Positions 22,801-31,685 of a DNA stretch of 64,000 nucleotides are shown one piece after another. The DNA comes from Pseudomonas sp. FP2335 (GTDB lineage: Bacteria > Pseudomonadota > Gammaproteobacteria > Pseudomonadales > Pseudomonadaceae), in assembly GCF_030687535.1 (NCBI RefSeq), contig NZ_CP117437.1, positions 4,609,501 through 4,673,500 on the forward strand, given 5' to 3'. A program made the position numbers and the translations under genes. Below the pieces are notes generated by a model. The model saw nothing but the letters and a program-made list of their open reading frames with translations. It did no database searches and was not told the origin of the DNA. Every line of letters starts with the position of its first letter. The stretch's first letter is position 1.

Positions 22801-25763
22801 TGGGCATCCAGGTCACCGACGGCACGGAACTCAAACGCCGCTTGCGCCAACGGCCGCTGCCCCGGGATGAGTTGCGCGTAGTACTCAGCAATGGCGCGCC
22901 CGAAGCGCCGTCACTCGAAACCCTGCGCCTGCTGGGTAACAACGGCGGCTATCCCGCTCAACCGCCCGCCTCCGACCAACCCCTGACGCTGCAACAACGG
23001 GCCGAGCTGCTGTACCCACGGCTCGACCGCGACCGCATCCCCGCGCTGCTCGAGCAGTGGGAACGCCAACCCGGCGGTGCGGCCAACCAGTTGGCGGCCC
23101 TGGCTGAGGAACATCGCCAACTGCAGCAAGAGCTGGCGGCCTGGCAAACCGCGCCCCCTACCCACCACCCTGAAACCGGCGAGCCGCTCACCCCCCGCCA
23201 ACGCCGTTATGAACGGCGCAACCGGCAACTGATGGCCCGGCAACTCGAACAGGCCTGGCTGCGTGAAACCGATGTCGACCAGTACTTCGACGACCCCGCA
23301 CGCAACGGCCATACCCTGCGTCTGGACATACCGATCATGGGCGAGCTGCCCAACCTGAGCGCCCATTTCGACCACGTGTCGCTGCTGTCCCTGATCGGCA
23401 CGCGCACGACCCGTGGCGCCCAGGCGTTTTTGAGTCGCTTCCAGCGCGTGCGTCACCTGGAAGTGCGCCACACGCCCCTGGGCAGATTACCGGCGCAAGT
23501 ACACACCTGGCCGAACCTCAACACCCTCAGCCTGAGCGACTGCAACATAGTGCTCACAGCTGCCAACCAGGTTGAGCTCGCCTCGATGAGCCGCCTGCAA
23601 ACCCTCGCGCTGGATCACAACCCGCTGGGCCTGGTGCCGGATGTGCAAGCCCTGCACAACCTGATAGCCCTGGACCTGACCCGCACCGGCATCGATCGCG
23701 TGCCCGCGGGCCTACTCAACCGGCCTGAGCTGGAGGCGGCCATCCTGAGCGACAACCGCATCAGCGAGCTGCCTGAAGCGATCTACAACCAGCCTGCCAC
23801 CTCCAGCTACCGATTGGACCTGTCGAACAACCCCCTTTCCGGCTCGACCCTGCAACGGGTCAAGGCTTACTTCCAGGTCCACCGCACCTGCTGGGAGGCC
23901 GACGCCCACCCCACCGACATCCGCGACGCGCAGCGGCTGTACCCGACACTGGACCGCCCGGCAATCAACCGCTTGATTTTTACCCTGCCGGGCAATATCG
24001 AACAGGGGCGGATCGAACTGGCACGCTTGGCCGGTGAACTGGACAGGCTGCAACAACAGCTCAGCACCTGGCGCCAGGCACCCGGGCAACCGGCCCTGGA
24101 ACAGGCCCGGCGCAGTGCCTTGAGCCAGCGCCTGGAAGACAGCTGGAGGCGGATCACGACTCAGGAGACACGCATGCTCCAGTCCCTGGTCATCGACCAA
24201 CCCCTGGTCGGCGAGCTGCCGACGCTCAGCGCGCGCTTCGACCATGTGCGTTCTCTGGTGATTCACGGTAATGGCCGCGCACTGGAGCCCGCGGCGTTTC
24301 TCGACAGTTTCCCTGCGCTGGACATCCTGGACATCGAAAACGCCCCACTCGGGCAGATCCCCGCCGCGATCCTTTCACGGCCCAACCTGACGTTTCTCGG
24401 CCTGCCCCGGTGCAACATCACACTGTCAGCGCCCGCCGCAACCGCCCTGCAAGGCATGCAACACCTGGAATACCTGGACCTGAGCCACAACCCCCTGGGC
24501 CGTACGCCAGACTTTCATCAACTACCGAGGCTGTCCAACGTATTGCTGGCCAACACCGGCCTGCGCGCAGTGCCCGCCAGCCTGGTCAACGGCGTGCCGC
24601 GCAGCACGGTGAACTTGAGCAATAACGCCATCGAGACGCTGCCCGAAGAACTGTTCAACTTGTCGGCGCAGGTCAGCCGCGCCTATGACCTGTCCGGCAA
24701 CCCGCTATCGCCCGCGGCGCTCGAACAGGTCAAACGCTACAGCCAGGCCTGGCGAGAAAACTTCAATGCCCAGGCCCCCGAGGCCGATCGGGAGCGCCTG
24801 TTGCGCCTGTACCCGACCTTTACCGAGGCCGAAGCCGACCGCTTCATTTTCAGGCTCCCCGGCACCATGGACGCCGTGTCCCCCACCCTCGGCCGCCTGG
24901 AAGCCGAATACGCCCAACTGACGACAGACCTGCAACAGTGGATGCTGGATGTACCGCAACGCCACCCCATACTGGATACGCCGCTGGACGAAGCGGAACG
25001 GGCGCGTGAGCAACTGCTGCGCAATGATTTCAAGACCCTGCTGCAACAGGCGTGGCGCCGCGAAGGAGCCGAAGACGAAGAGAGCCTGAATGATGAACTC
25101 ACCCATGCGCTGGTGTTGGACACTCCCATCCTCGGTGACCTGCCGCAACTGAGCGCACGCTTCGACCATGTGTCCTGGTTCCAATACACCGGCGATGGCA
25201 CGACCACCGGGCTCGACGGCACCTTGGGCTGTTTCCCGAACCTGCAATCGCTGGTCGTGACCCAGTGTCATCTGCCAGCGTTGCCGCAATCGCTGTTCAG
25301 CCTGCGCAAACTGACAAGCCTGGGACTGTCCCACTGCCAACTCAGGCTCAGCGCTTCCGACAGCGCGGCCATCGGCGACTTGGCGGACATCGAGTTTCTG
25401 GACTTGAGCGAGAACCCGCTGACACTGGCACCCGATGTCAGGCGGTTGAGCCAGTTGACTTCACTGCACCTGCGCAACACCCGGATCCGCGAGTTGCCTC
25501 GCGGCGTGTTTCAACTCAGCGCGCTGGACACACTGGACGTGAGCCAGAACCAGATCAGCCACATCCCCCCCGACCTGCTGGAGATGATCCCCACGTTTCT
25601 GGAGGACTGCGACCTGAGTGACAACCCTTGGTCGGCGCAAAGTATTGGCAGGCTGCGCAGCTACTACCAGCGCACCGGCATAGATTTCCGGGTGCCCGAG
25701 GCGAGCGTGGATGAGCAGGGCAACCCGTTGTCGCCACCGACGCCCCAGACAGAGGAGGAATAA
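19827..25763 (+). CDS. giant leucine-rich-repeat toxin-like protein (DUF6543/dermonecrotic-toxin type) without a NEL domain
   Basis: 1978 residues from ATG 19827; ATG 19848 (MTTASPP) is an equally likely start because AAGAGAT precedes it. The first ~1050 residues resemble the N-terminal region of large Pseudomonas proteins annotated as dermonecrotic-toxin/DUF6543 or NEL-type ubiquitin ligases. They include a hydrophobic stretch near residues 446-482 (VLLVVAPFIPGLGELMLGYM) and another near 511-522, possibly for membrane insertion. Then come three tandem modules of about 290-320 residues (starting near 1060, 1369 and 1660). Each has a helical part (LYPxLDRxxI...LPG...LxxQLxxW), the sequence GELPxLSAxFDHV, and a short LRR array with NxxLxxLP-type repeats. 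The chain ends PQTEEE right after YYQRTGIDFRVPEA, where relatives continue into the ubiquitin-ligase domain. It lies alone between aruC and argR. Function and secretion route are unknown; a host- or predator-directed toxin is inferred. Confidence 0.75.
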   Translation: MTQEIKLMTTASPPATLAQSTRHPDSHYAPLLGAFPQWLGQASTRTRSDLKNAQPQHAVALANAPAPLKTALSQHTAELWTARNNLDQALAHVQDARAFAKPILEDALLTRFSLNLDAEAIFVRLYIPQHVPWFPSLTSGGARAWTVSLLDAALHNFDAQEMRPQAYEAGSTFITRPSDDGQFDTLPAIKQALSIAAFTRLCRELDIGARYATYLREALGMTEPVARAVLQHKVNIHQKAALRAALQVARVQGDIQADYARAIEDLIAGRTGVTIGGRPMVCHALSMMDAPLTGILLFAPDPEHARTVQRVVAYVPDDPQHPIKEYASSRAFQQTLAEQLRDEQYQGFFSRFVAHAQRGVFFADLKQRLARITWHPPKPGDGQAPWREESIAAPTLQVAATAISGDVWQHLYQQTLNKLLNDARTLAVPTADADRNARWALWDSFVSVASSVLNAVLLVVAPFIPGLGELMLGYMAYQLLDEVFEGIVDWAQGLDKQAFGHLMNILESLVQAGIFVAGSTLGVTELRKLLPQNVLTFIDRFKPVTLANGKTRYWKPDLKPYQQAINVPPRLGHDGLGLLKVRDEAILPLAGQHYAVEQTPGTGRYVIKHPSRPDAYRPTLTHNGAGAWHSELEQPMQWDSSTLLQRLGHRAHDLSDADRALALQLSGVDEAALRRMHVRGDPLPPLLSDTLSRMRINRAIEQLIEQLRSDDPAVYLAIDPQDQLQLLTSYGYWPTSKALHFLDAEGNVAWRFGESDRPVVQIHEAQLKNGNLLKIVLEALSPQEIRASFGERASDPQLSLDTRAKNLRRVLADIAERQRAQLFDSRYTLPQPAPSAAAQRLIDTAPGLPVNVAEHLLEHATGSELHTLDQQRTPPRLAQLAMTAMREVRLNRAYEGQHLDATAGIDSDRLALNSLKLMPRWSPRVRLVARYQSPHGPVWNSVGPADATIVRTLVRTDNGRYVPYDDRGALFGETDLYSAILKALPDAQRDALGIQVTDGTELKRRLRQRPLPRDELRVVLSNGAPEAPSLETLRLLGNNGGYPAQPPASDQPLTLQQRAELLYPRLDRDRIPALLEQWERQPGGAANQLAALAEEHRQLQQELAAWQTAPPTHHPETGEPLTPRQRRYERRNRQLMARQLEQAWLRETDVDQYFDDPARNGHTLRLDIPIMGELPNLSAHFDHVSLLSLIGTRTTRGAQAFLSRFQRVRHLEVRHTPLGRLPAQVHTWPNLNTLSLSDCNIVLTAANQVELASMSRLQTLALDHNPLGLVPDVQALHNLIALDLTRTGIDRVPAGLLNRPELEAAILSDNRISELPEAIYNQPATSSYRLDLSNNPLSGSTLQRVKAYFQVHRTCWEADAHPTDIRDAQRLYPTLDRPAINRLIFTLPGNIEQGRIELARLAGELDRLQQQLSTWRQAPGQPALEQARRSALSQRLEDSWRRITTQETRMLQSLVIDQPLVGELPTLSARFDHVRSLVIHGNGRALEPAAFLDSFPALDILDIENAPLGQIPAAILSRPNLTFLGLPRCNITLSAPAATALQGMQHLEYLDLSHNPLGRTPDFHQLPRLSNVLLANTGLRAVPASLVNGVPRSTVNLSNNAIETLPEELFNLSAQVSRAYDLSGNPLSPAALEQVKRYSQAWRENFNAQAPEADRERLLRLYPTFTEAEADRFIFRLPGTMDAVSPTLGRLEAEYAQLTTDLQQWMLDVPQRHPILDTPLDEAERAREQLLRNDFKTLLQQAWRREGAEDEESLNDELTHALVLDTPILGDLPQLSARFDHVSWFQYTGDGTTTGLDGTLGCFPNLQSLVVTQCHLPALPQSLFSLRKLTSLGLSHCQLRLSASDSAAIGDLADIEFLDLSENPLTLAPDVRRLSQLTSLHLRNTRIRELPRGVFQLSALDTLDVSQNQISHIPPDLLEMIPTFLEDCDLSDNPWSAQSIGRLRSYYQRTGIDFRVPEASVDEQGNPLSPPTPQTEEE
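22980..25660 (+). repeat. three-fold internal duplication in the LRR toxin-like gene
   Basis: Three diverged copies begin near 23006 (LLYPRLDRDRIPALL), 23932 (LYPTLDRPAINRLIF) and 24801 (LYPTFTEAEADRFIF). Inside each, the same landmark appears: GELPNLSAHFDHV near 23338, GELPTLSARFDHV near 24208 and GDLPQLSARFDHV near 25132, followed by LRRs and a closing segment like LxRVKAYxQ. Confidence 0.8.
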
Positions 25764-25767
25764 GCAT

Positions 25768-26748
25768 CTAGCCGCGTTCGGCGGGCACCGACGACAGCTC
25801 GAACGGGCTGCTGCTGCGCCGCTGGTTGCGGTCTTCACGCGGGGTGGCGCCGAAGAAATTGCGGTAGGCGCTGGAGAAGTGCGGCCCCGAGGAGAAGCCG
25901 CACGACAGGCCGATCTGGATGATCGACTTGCTGGTTTGCATGAGCATCTGGCGCGCCTTGTTCAGGCGCAGTTCCAGGTAATACTGGCTGGGAACGCGGT
26001 TGAGGTATTGCTTGAAGATGCGCTCGAGTTGTCGTCGCGACACGCACACGTGCTGGGCGATTTCGTCGGTGGTCAGCGGCTCTTCGATATTCGCTTCCAT
26101 CAACAGCACGGCCTGGGTCAGCTTCGGGTGGCTGGAACCCAGGCGGTTCTGCAACGGAATGCGCTGGCGTTCACCGCCTTCGCGGATGCGCTCCACCACC
26201 AGTTCTTCGGAGACCGCACCGGCCAGTTCGGCCCCGTGATCGCGGGCCAGCACCGCCAGCAGCAGGTCGAGTACCGACATGCCACCGCAGGCGGTGAGAC
26301 GGTCGCGGTCCCAGTCGAACAGGTGGCTGGTGGCGATGACCTTGGGGAAACGCTCGGCGAAATCGTCCTGCCAGCGCCAGTGCACGGCGGCACGGTAGCC
26401 GTCGAGCAGGCCGAGCTGGGCCAGCGGGTAGACACCGGCCGACAAGCCACCGATCACGCATCCGGCGCGCACCAGTTGCTTGAGCGCGCTGCTCAGTTGC
26501 GAGGCGATGGCGGCGGGCGGCTCGTCCGCCAGCAGGAACAGTTTCTGGAAACCTTCCAGCTTGCCGCCCCACGGCTCGCCCGGCAGTTGCCAGGCGCCAT
26601 CGGAGGCCGGCTCGGCGAGCAGGAACGACAGTTCGTAGACCACGTCCGGATGCACCCGCTGAGCAACGCGCAAGGCCTCCTCAGCCAGCGCAAGCGTGAG
26701 TGCTTTTGTGCTGGGCCAAATCAGGAAACCAATGCGATGGGCGGTCAT
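25768..26748 (-). CDS. argR: ArgR, AraC-family arginine-responsive regulator
   Basis: 326 residues. The N-terminal ~190 residues form a DJ-1/PfpI-like glutamine-amidotransferase-fold domain (RIGFLIWPSTKALTLALAEE; CVIGGLSAGVYPLA). The C-terminal AraC double helix-turn-helix covers about 215-310 (TDEIAQHVCVSRRQLERIF; IIQIGLSCGFSSGPHFSSAY). This is the Pseudomonas-type ArgR, unrelated to E. coli ArgR. It activates aru and aot operons and represses biosynthetic genes in response to arginine. It is the last gene of the aotJQMOP-argR unit, separated from aotP by a REPIN. Its stop codon lies only a few bases from the end of the convergent toxin-like gene. Confidence 0.94.
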   Translation of the reverse strand: MTAHRIGFLIWPSTKALTLALAEEALRVAQRVHPDVVYELSFLLAEPASDGAWQLPGEPWGGKLEGFQKLFLLADEPPAAIASQLSSALKQLVRAGCVIGGLSAGVYPLAQLGLLDGYRAAVHWRWQDDFAERFPKVIATSHLFDWDRDRLTACGGMSVLDLLLAVLARDHGAELAGAVSEELVVERIREGGERQRIPLQNRLGSSHPKLTQAVLLMEANIEEPLTTDEIAQHVCVSRRQLERIFKQYLNRVPSQYYLELRLNKARQMLMQTSKSIIQIGLSCGFSSGPHFSSAYRNFFGATPREDRNQRRSSSPFELSSVPAERG

Positions 26749-26840
26749 GTAGGGCTATCCGAAGCGAGTAACAGTAATGAAGACAGGGGCTAATGCTAGC
26801 CGGTAAACCAACACAAATCTTAAAAACGGTGAAGAACCAA

Positions 26841-26929
26841 TGTGGGAGCGGGCTTGCTCGCGAAAGCGGTGTTTCAGTTGATACAGGTATATCTGATGTA
26901 CCGCTTTCGCGAGCAAGCCCGCTCCCACA
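26841..26929. repeat. REPIN between aotP and argR
   Basis: TGTGGGAGCGGGCTTGCTCG ... CGAGCAAGCCCGCTCCCACA around a unique centre, in the 246-bp gap between aotP and argR. It may shield the upstream aot message from 3' decay and lower the amount of argR read-through. Confidence 0.93.
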
Positions 26930-26994
26930 GGGGATTTGAGCTAGCCTCAAGACTTCCGATCACGCACTACTTCAGTGCACAAAAGCAGCCTTGA

Positions 26995-27759
26995 TTATTT
27001 CAAGCTACCGGACAAGAACTGCTGCAAACGCTCGGACTGCGGGTTCACCAGTACTTCACGCGGGTTGCCACGTTCTTCGACGATACCTTTGTGCAAAAAC
27101 ACCAACTGGTTCGACACTTCACGGGCAAAGCCCATTTCGTGCGTCACCACCACCATGGTGCGGCCTTCCTGGGCCAGGTCCTGCATCACCTTGAGCACTT
27201 CACCGACCAGTTCCGGGTCGAGGGCCGAAGTGGGTTCGTCGAACAACATCACCTCCGGTTCCATCGCCAGGGCACGGGCAATCGCCACACGTTGCTGCTC
27301 GCCGCCGGACATGTGGCCGGGGAACGCATCCTTGCGATGGCCCACGCCGACCTTGGCCAGGTAATGCTCGGCCTTTTCACGGGCGTCTTTCTTCGACATG
27401 CCGAGCACGTGCACCGGCGCTTCCATGACATTTTCCAACGCGGTCATGTGCGACCACAGGTTGAAATGCTGGAACACCATCGACAGGCGCGAACGCATGC
27501 GCTGCAGCTGTTTCGGATCGGCGGCCTTGAGGGCGCCGTCCTTGTTGGCCACCAGTTTCAGCTCTTCGTTATTGAGCAGGATCTTGCCGGCGTGGGGTTG
27601 CTCCAGCAGGTTGATGCAGCGCAAAAAGGTACTTTTGCCCGAACCGCTGGAACCGATGATGCTGATCACGTCACCGGCCGCGGCGGCCAGGGACACGCCT
27701 TTGAGCACTTCATGACTGCCATAGCGTTTATGCAGGTCTTGGACTTCAAGTTTGTACAT
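26995..27759 (-). CDS. aotP: arginine/ornithine ABC transporter ATP-binding protein
   Basis: 254 residues from [20 protein letters not shown]; an ATG five codons upstream is not preferred. Walker [11 protein letters not shown]-loop [11 protein letters not shown], signature [15 protein letters not shown], Walker [14 protein letters not shown] and the H-loop [10 protein letters not shown] are all present. It powers import of arginine and ornithine by AotJ/AotQ/AotM at the inner membrane. Fourth gene after aotJ in the unit, 27 bp after aotO. Confidence 0.95.
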   Translation of the reverse strand: MYKLEVQDLHKRYGSHEVLKGVSLAAAAGDVISIIGSSGSGKSTFLRCINLLEQPHAGKILLNNEELKLVANKDGALKAADPKQLQRMRSRLSMVFQHFNLWSHMTALENVMEAPVHVLGMSKKDAREKAEHYLAKVGVGHRKDAFPGHMSGGEQQRVAIARALAMEPEVMLFDEPTSALDPELVGEVLKVMQDLAQEGRTMVVVTHEMGFAREVSNQLVFLHKGIVEERGNPREVLVNPQSERLQQFLSGSLK

Positions 27760-27786
27760 GCGGTCGGTTCTCACAAAAACAGTGGG

Positions 27787-28899
27787 TCAGTCATTCAGCA
27801 AATTGCCATGGCGCAGGGCTTCGCGCCCCGCGACCTTGGCCAGCCAAAAACCTGCTTGGGCATAACGCAGCCGCTCAACGGCAAACAGCACCCCGGACGT
27901 GCCGGCGCAAACAATGCTGACCTGGTCGGACAAGGGATCAATCACTTCAAAAATCTCATCACCGGCCTCGACCCATTCACCCGGCTTGCGCAGGAAGCTG
28001 ATCACGCCGGGATGGGGCGCGAACAGCATCTCGGTGCCTTCGAACGGCATGCCTTCACAGGCATCGAATTGTGCCGCCGGCCATTGGCCCTTGATCAGGC
28101 CTTGCTCGGCGAGGAACGCCAGAATGCCTTCGGCGTGGAAAATCGCCTCGTCGCGCCCGGTGTCGGATTGGCCACCCAACTCCAGCGTAGTCGCCAGGCA
28201 CGCCAACGGGATCTGCGCGTCTGGAAACGCCTTGGACAAACGCAGCCAGGGCGTCGAGCAGGCTTCATCGAACGAACTGCCACCGGAGTCTTCCGCCAAC
28301 AGGCCGACCTTCACATTCAGGTGCGCGGCCAGCGAACGCCACTGCGGCCAATGCTGGGGCAACGCATACAGGTGCAACGCGGCTTCGCAGTCGCAATGCA
28401 GGTCGAGCACCACGTCAGCGTTGCAGGCGTGGCGCAACAGCACCCGCTGCATGCCTTGCAGCTGGCTCGCCGGCTCAGGCAAGGCGTCGATAGTGTCAAT
28501 CATGGCCTGTCGGATCAGGCGCACGTTGGCGTGAGGATCGTCCCCCAGCTTGCCTTCCAGCAGCGCGGCAACCGGCTCGTCCAACGCGACGAAATCGCGG
28601 TTGAAGTTCTTGCCGCTGCCGACCTCGAAACGCCCCTGGTGTGCGCCTTGCAGCAGCTGGCCGAGGCCCATCGGGTTGGCCACCGGGACCAGCTCGATGA
28701 CGCCGTTGAGGGCGCCCTGCTCTTCCAGCTCGGTGAGACGCTTTTTCAGTTCCCAGGCGGTGCGCATGCCGGGCAATTCATCGGCGTGCAGGCTGGCCTG
28801 GATATAGGCCTTGCGCTCGCCGCTGCCGAAGCGGAACACGCTCAGTTGGCGCTCGCAGCCCAAATGCCCCCAGGGCAACAGGTGATCGATACGTTCCAT
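27787..28899 (-). CDS. aotO: AotO, succinylglutamate desuccinylase/aspartoacylase-family protein
   Basis: 370 residues, M14-like zinc carboxypeptidase fold. Zinc-binding residues appear in SLHADELPGMRTAWELKKRL (H, E) and VVLDLHCDCEAALH (H). It lies inside the aot transport operon, between aotM and aotP, and P. aeruginosa has a gene of the same family there. The AotO reaction is not established. It is not needed for transport by homology and may deacylate an arginine derivative. The start follows the aotM stop by one base. Confidence 0.88.
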   Translation of the reverse strand: MERIDHLLPWGHLGCERQLSVFRFGSGERKAYIQASLHADELPGMRTAWELKKRLTELEEQGALNGVIELVPVANPMGLGQLLQGAHQGRFEVGSGKNFNRDFVALDEPVAALLEGKLGDDPHANVRLIRQAMIDTIDALPEPASQLQGMQRVLLRHACNADVVLDLHCDCEAALHLYALPQHWPQWRSLAAHLNVKVGLLAEDSGGSSFDEACSTPWLRLSKAFPDAQIPLACLATTLELGGQSDTGRDEAIFHAEGILAFLAEQGLIKGQWPAAQFDACEGMPFEGTEMLFAPHPGVISFLRKPGEWVEAGDEIFEVIDPLSDQVSIVCAGTSGVLFAVERLRYAQAGFWLAKVAGREALRHGNLLND

Positions 28900-28900
28900 A

Positions 28901-29599
28901 TCAGTGCTTCCTTGGAGCCAGGTAGCTCAGCCAACGGCGCTCGGCCAACTTGAACAGGCGCACCAGGATGAAGGTCAGGCACAGGTAGAACACGCCGGCG
29001 GTGATGTAGGCTTCGAACGGCAGGTAGAACTGCGCATTCACCGTGCGCGCGGCACCGGTGATGTCGATCAGGGTGACGATCGAGGCCAGGCTGGTGGTCT
29101 GCAACATCATGATTACTTCGTTGCTGTACTGCGGCAGTGCGCGGCGCAGGGCCGACGGCAGCAGGATGCGGCGATACAGCTTGTAGCGCGACATGCCCAT
29201 GGCCTTGGCCGCTTCGATCTCGCCATTGGGCGTGGCCTTGAGGCTACCGGCAATGATCTCGGCGGTGTAGGCGCTGGTGTTGATCGCAAACGCCAGGCAC
29301 GCACAGAACGTGGCGCTGGACAGCAGCGGCCACAGGAAGCTCTCGCGCACCACTTCGAACTGGGCCAGGCCGTAGTAGATCAGGAACAGCTGCACCAGCA
29401 TCGGCGTACCGCGGATCACATAGGTGTAGAGCCAGGCCGCACCGTTGACCACCGGCTGCTTGGACACACGCATCAAGCCCAGGGGCAAGGCGGCGAGCAG
29501 GCCGAAGAACAACGAGATGGCGAGCAGTTTCAGGGTGGTCAGCAGGCCGCCAAGGTACAGCGGCATGGCCTCCCAGATGACGTTGTAGTCGAAGATCAT
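28901..29599 (-). CDS. aotM: arginine/ornithine ABC transporter permease
   Basis: 232 residues, HisM-type permease: LLTTLKLLAISLFFGLLAAL near the N-terminus, the EAA loop EIEAAKAMGMSRYKLYRRIL (ABC permease signature near residues 132-151) and five predicted membrane helices. It pairs with AotQ to form the membrane channel. Its ATG overlaps the aotQ stop by four bases, so the two are translationally coupled. Confidence 0.94.
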   Translation of the reverse strand: MIFDYNVIWEAMPLYLGGLLTTLKLLAISLFFGLLAALPLGLMRVSKQPVVNGAAWLYTYVIRGTPMLVQLFLIYYGLAQFEVVRESFLWPLLSSATFCACLAFAINTSAYTAEIIAGSLKATPNGEIEAAKAMGMSRYKLYRRILLPSALRRALPQYSNEVIMMLQTTSLASIVTLIDITGAARTVNAQFYLPFEAYITAGVFYLCLTFILVRLFKLAERRWLSYLAPRKH

Positions 29600-30285
29600 A
29601 GATCAGCCGCCCTTACGCCTACCGAGTAGCGCTTCTCAAGATGACGCAGGGCCAGCAACGACACGCTGGTGATCACCAGGTACATCGCCGCCACTGCGAG
29701 GAAGAAGGTAAAAGGCTCGCGGGTGGCGTCTGCCGCCTGCTTGGCCTTGAACATCATGTCTTGCAAACCCACCACCGAGATCAGCGCGGTGGCCTTGGTG
29801 AGGACCAGCCAGTTGTTGGTGAAGCCAGGGATCGCCAGCCGGATCATCTGCGGCACCATCACCCGGAAAAACACCTGGAAACTGCTCATGCCATACGCCA
29901 GGCCGGCCTCGGCCTGGCCCTTGGGAATAGCCATGAAGGCGCCGCGGAAGGTTTCCGACAGGTAGGCGCCAAAGATGAAACCCAGGGTGCCGATGCCGGC
30001 GGCCAAGGGGTTCAAGTCGATATAGTCGTCGTAGCCGAGCATCGGCGCGACGCGGTTGAGCAGGTCCTGGCCGCCGTAGAAAATCAGCAGGATCAGCACC
30101 AGGTCAGGGATTCCGCGAATCACCGTGGAGTACAAGTCACCCAGCCAGGCCAACCAGCGCACCGGCGACAGGCGTAACGCGACCCCGATCAGACCCAGAA
30201 CAATGGCCAAGGCCATGGACGACAAGGCGAGCTGAAGCGTCAACCATGCGCCATCGAGGATGACGGCCCCGTAGCCTTTCAACAT
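29596..30285 (-). CDS. aotQ: arginine/ornithine ABC transporter permease
   Basis: 229 residues, HisQ-type permease. Helices include TLQLALSSMALAIVLGLIGV; the EAA-type loop is AEAGLAYGMSSFQVFFRVMV. It forms the heteromeric pore with AotM. It begins about 90 bp after aotJ, behind a partial-terminator hairpin that should set its expression below that of the binding protein. Confidence 0.94.
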   Translation of the reverse strand: MLKGYGAVILDGAWLTLQLALSSMALAIVLGLIGVALRLSPVRWLAWLGDLYSTVIRGIPDLVLILLIFYGGQDLLNRVAPMLGYDDYIDLNPLAAGIGTLGFIFGAYLSETFRGAFMAIPKGQAEAGLAYGMSSFQVFFRVMVPQMIRLAIPGFTNNWLVLTKATALISVVGLQDMMFKAKQAADATREPFTFFLAVAAMYLVITSVSLLALRHLEKRYSVGVRAADL

Positions 30286-30311
30286 GATTCAGGTCCTCGA
30301 AAAGGGGGATG

Positions 30312-30355
30312 AAAAAATGGCGCAAACCTCAGGAATTCTGTTGCTTGCGCCATTT
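30312..30355 (-). terminator. attenuating hairpin between aotJ and aotQ
   Basis: On the minus strand AAATGGCGCAA pairs perfectly with TTGCGCCATTT (11 bp), followed by a short T run. It lies just beyond the aotJ stop and would end part of the transcripts, giving excess binding protein over permease. This is a common design in amino-acid ABC operons. Confidence 0.6.
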
Positions 30356-30376
30356 CGGACTGACAGCTGCGAGTAT

Positions 30377-31162
30377 TTACTGGGCTTCTGGGCCGTAAAT
30401 ATCGAAGTTGAAGTACTTTTTCTCGATTTCTTTGTATTTGCCGTTGGCACGGATCGCGGTGATGGCAGCGTTGATGCGGTCCAGGTTTTCCTTGTCGCCT
30501 TTGCGGACCGCGATGCCGATACCGTCGCCGAAGTATTTGGCGTCGGTGAAGGATGGGCCGGTGAACGCGTAGCCTTTGCCAGCGTCGGTCTTCAGGAAAC
30601 CGTCTTCCAGCAGGGTGGCGTCGGCCACGGTACCGTCAAGACGACCGGCAGCCACGTCCAGGTAGATTTCGTTCTGGGTGCTGTAAGGAACGATGGTGGC
30701 GCCTTTGGGAGCCAGCACTTCCTTGGCGAAACGGTCGTGGATCGAACCGCGCTGCACGCCGATCTTCTTGTCTTTGAGCTCAGCCAGGCTGTCGCTGACC
30801 GCTACGCCGTCCTTCATCACCAGGCGCGCCGGGCTCAGGTAGTAGCGTTTGGTGAAGTCCACGGACTTCTTGCGATCTTCGGTGATGGACATGGACGACA
30901 GGATCGCGTCGATCTTGCGTACTTTGAGCGCCGGGATCAGGCCGTCGAACTCTTGCTCGACCCAGGTGCACTTGACCTTCATCTCTTCGCACAGGGCGTT
31001 GCCGATGTCGTAGTCAAAACCCACGATGCTGCCATCCGGCGCCTTCGAGGCAAACGGAGGGTAGGCCGCTTCGATACCAATTTTCAGAGGCTTCTCATCA
31101 GCGAAAGCCTGCATGGACAGCACGGACAGCGCCAGGGCGCCCAACAGCACGAGTTTCTTCAT
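30377..31162 (-). CDS. aotJ: arginine/ornithine periplasmic binding protein
   Basis: 261 residues from [18 protein letters not shown], a clear Sec signal peptide cut after AFA (about residue 21). The mature protein is an ArgT/HisJ-type solute-binding protein: [53 protein letters not shown]. Cys pair CEEMKVKC may form a disulfide. It captures arginine and ornithine in the periplasm for AotQMP. The reading frame is open for another 81 codons upstream, but those lack coding character and precede the signal peptide. First gene of the aot operon. Confidence 0.95.
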   Translation of the reverse strand: MKKLVLLGALALSVLSMQAFADEKPLKIGIEAAYPPFASKAPDGSIVGFDYDIGNALCEEMKVKCTWVEQEFDGLIPALKVRKIDAILSSMSITEDRKKSVDFTKRYYLSPARLVMKDGVAVSDSLAELKDKKIGVQRGSIHDRFAKEVLAPKGATIVPYSTQNEIYLDVAAGRLDGTVADATLLEDGFLKTDAGKGYAFTGPSFTDAKYFGDGIGIAVRKGDKENLDRINAAITAIRANGKYKEIEKKYFNFDIYGPEAQ

Positions 31163-31315
31163 CTTGGGACTCCATCGGTATAGGGCAAAACAGCAGTATG
31201 AGCCATGGCCCACGATGCGACATAAGGGAAACCGAATTGCGGTGCTGCGTCCTACACCAGTTACACACCGGAGACGACGAGCGAGTGATCGGCATTCTAA
31301 CGACAGGCCGGAAGC

Positions 31316-31336
31316 CGATATTTCCTCAATGCGACA
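31316..31336 (-). promoter_or_regulatory. ArgR-type half-site upstream of aotJ
   Basis: On the minus strand TGTCGC-ATTGAGGA-AA fits the ArgR half-site TGTCGC-N8-AA-N5 exactly. A weaker copy (TGTCGT) follows 31 bp downstream. It lies about 155 bp upstream of the aotJ start. aot is a known arginine-inducible ArgR target in P. aeruginosa. Confidence 0.55.
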
Positions 31337-31685
31337 ACAATTTACAGAAGCACCGAGAAAGCGGTTCCAGCACATTGACAGCCTCTGAATTTTATGCAGA
31401 GACAAAAGACATTAAACCTATTGATACTGCAAATTGCGGGCCTATTATTCGCAAACCCTTCTGGCACGGCAAGTCTGGCGTTTAATCTTATTGAGATGGG
31501 TGTCTGCAATGGGGCTTTTCGGTGCGCAGGCGTAGCGCTTTGCCTCATGTTTGGGCGCGGGGTTACACATTTAGGGCCGCCGGTAACATTCAGAAACGTC
31601 CTACGAGAGAAACCGATATTTATTGGCTTGATGGTTATGCAGGCTCGTCATACCACCACCGCCCTCGCTATGAAATGCAATCCAA

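Noticed and set aside
27091..28953. 620-codon open frame antisense to aotP and aotO
   Set aside because: Fully covered by two clearly identified genes on the other strand; product has no domain and typical antisense composition.
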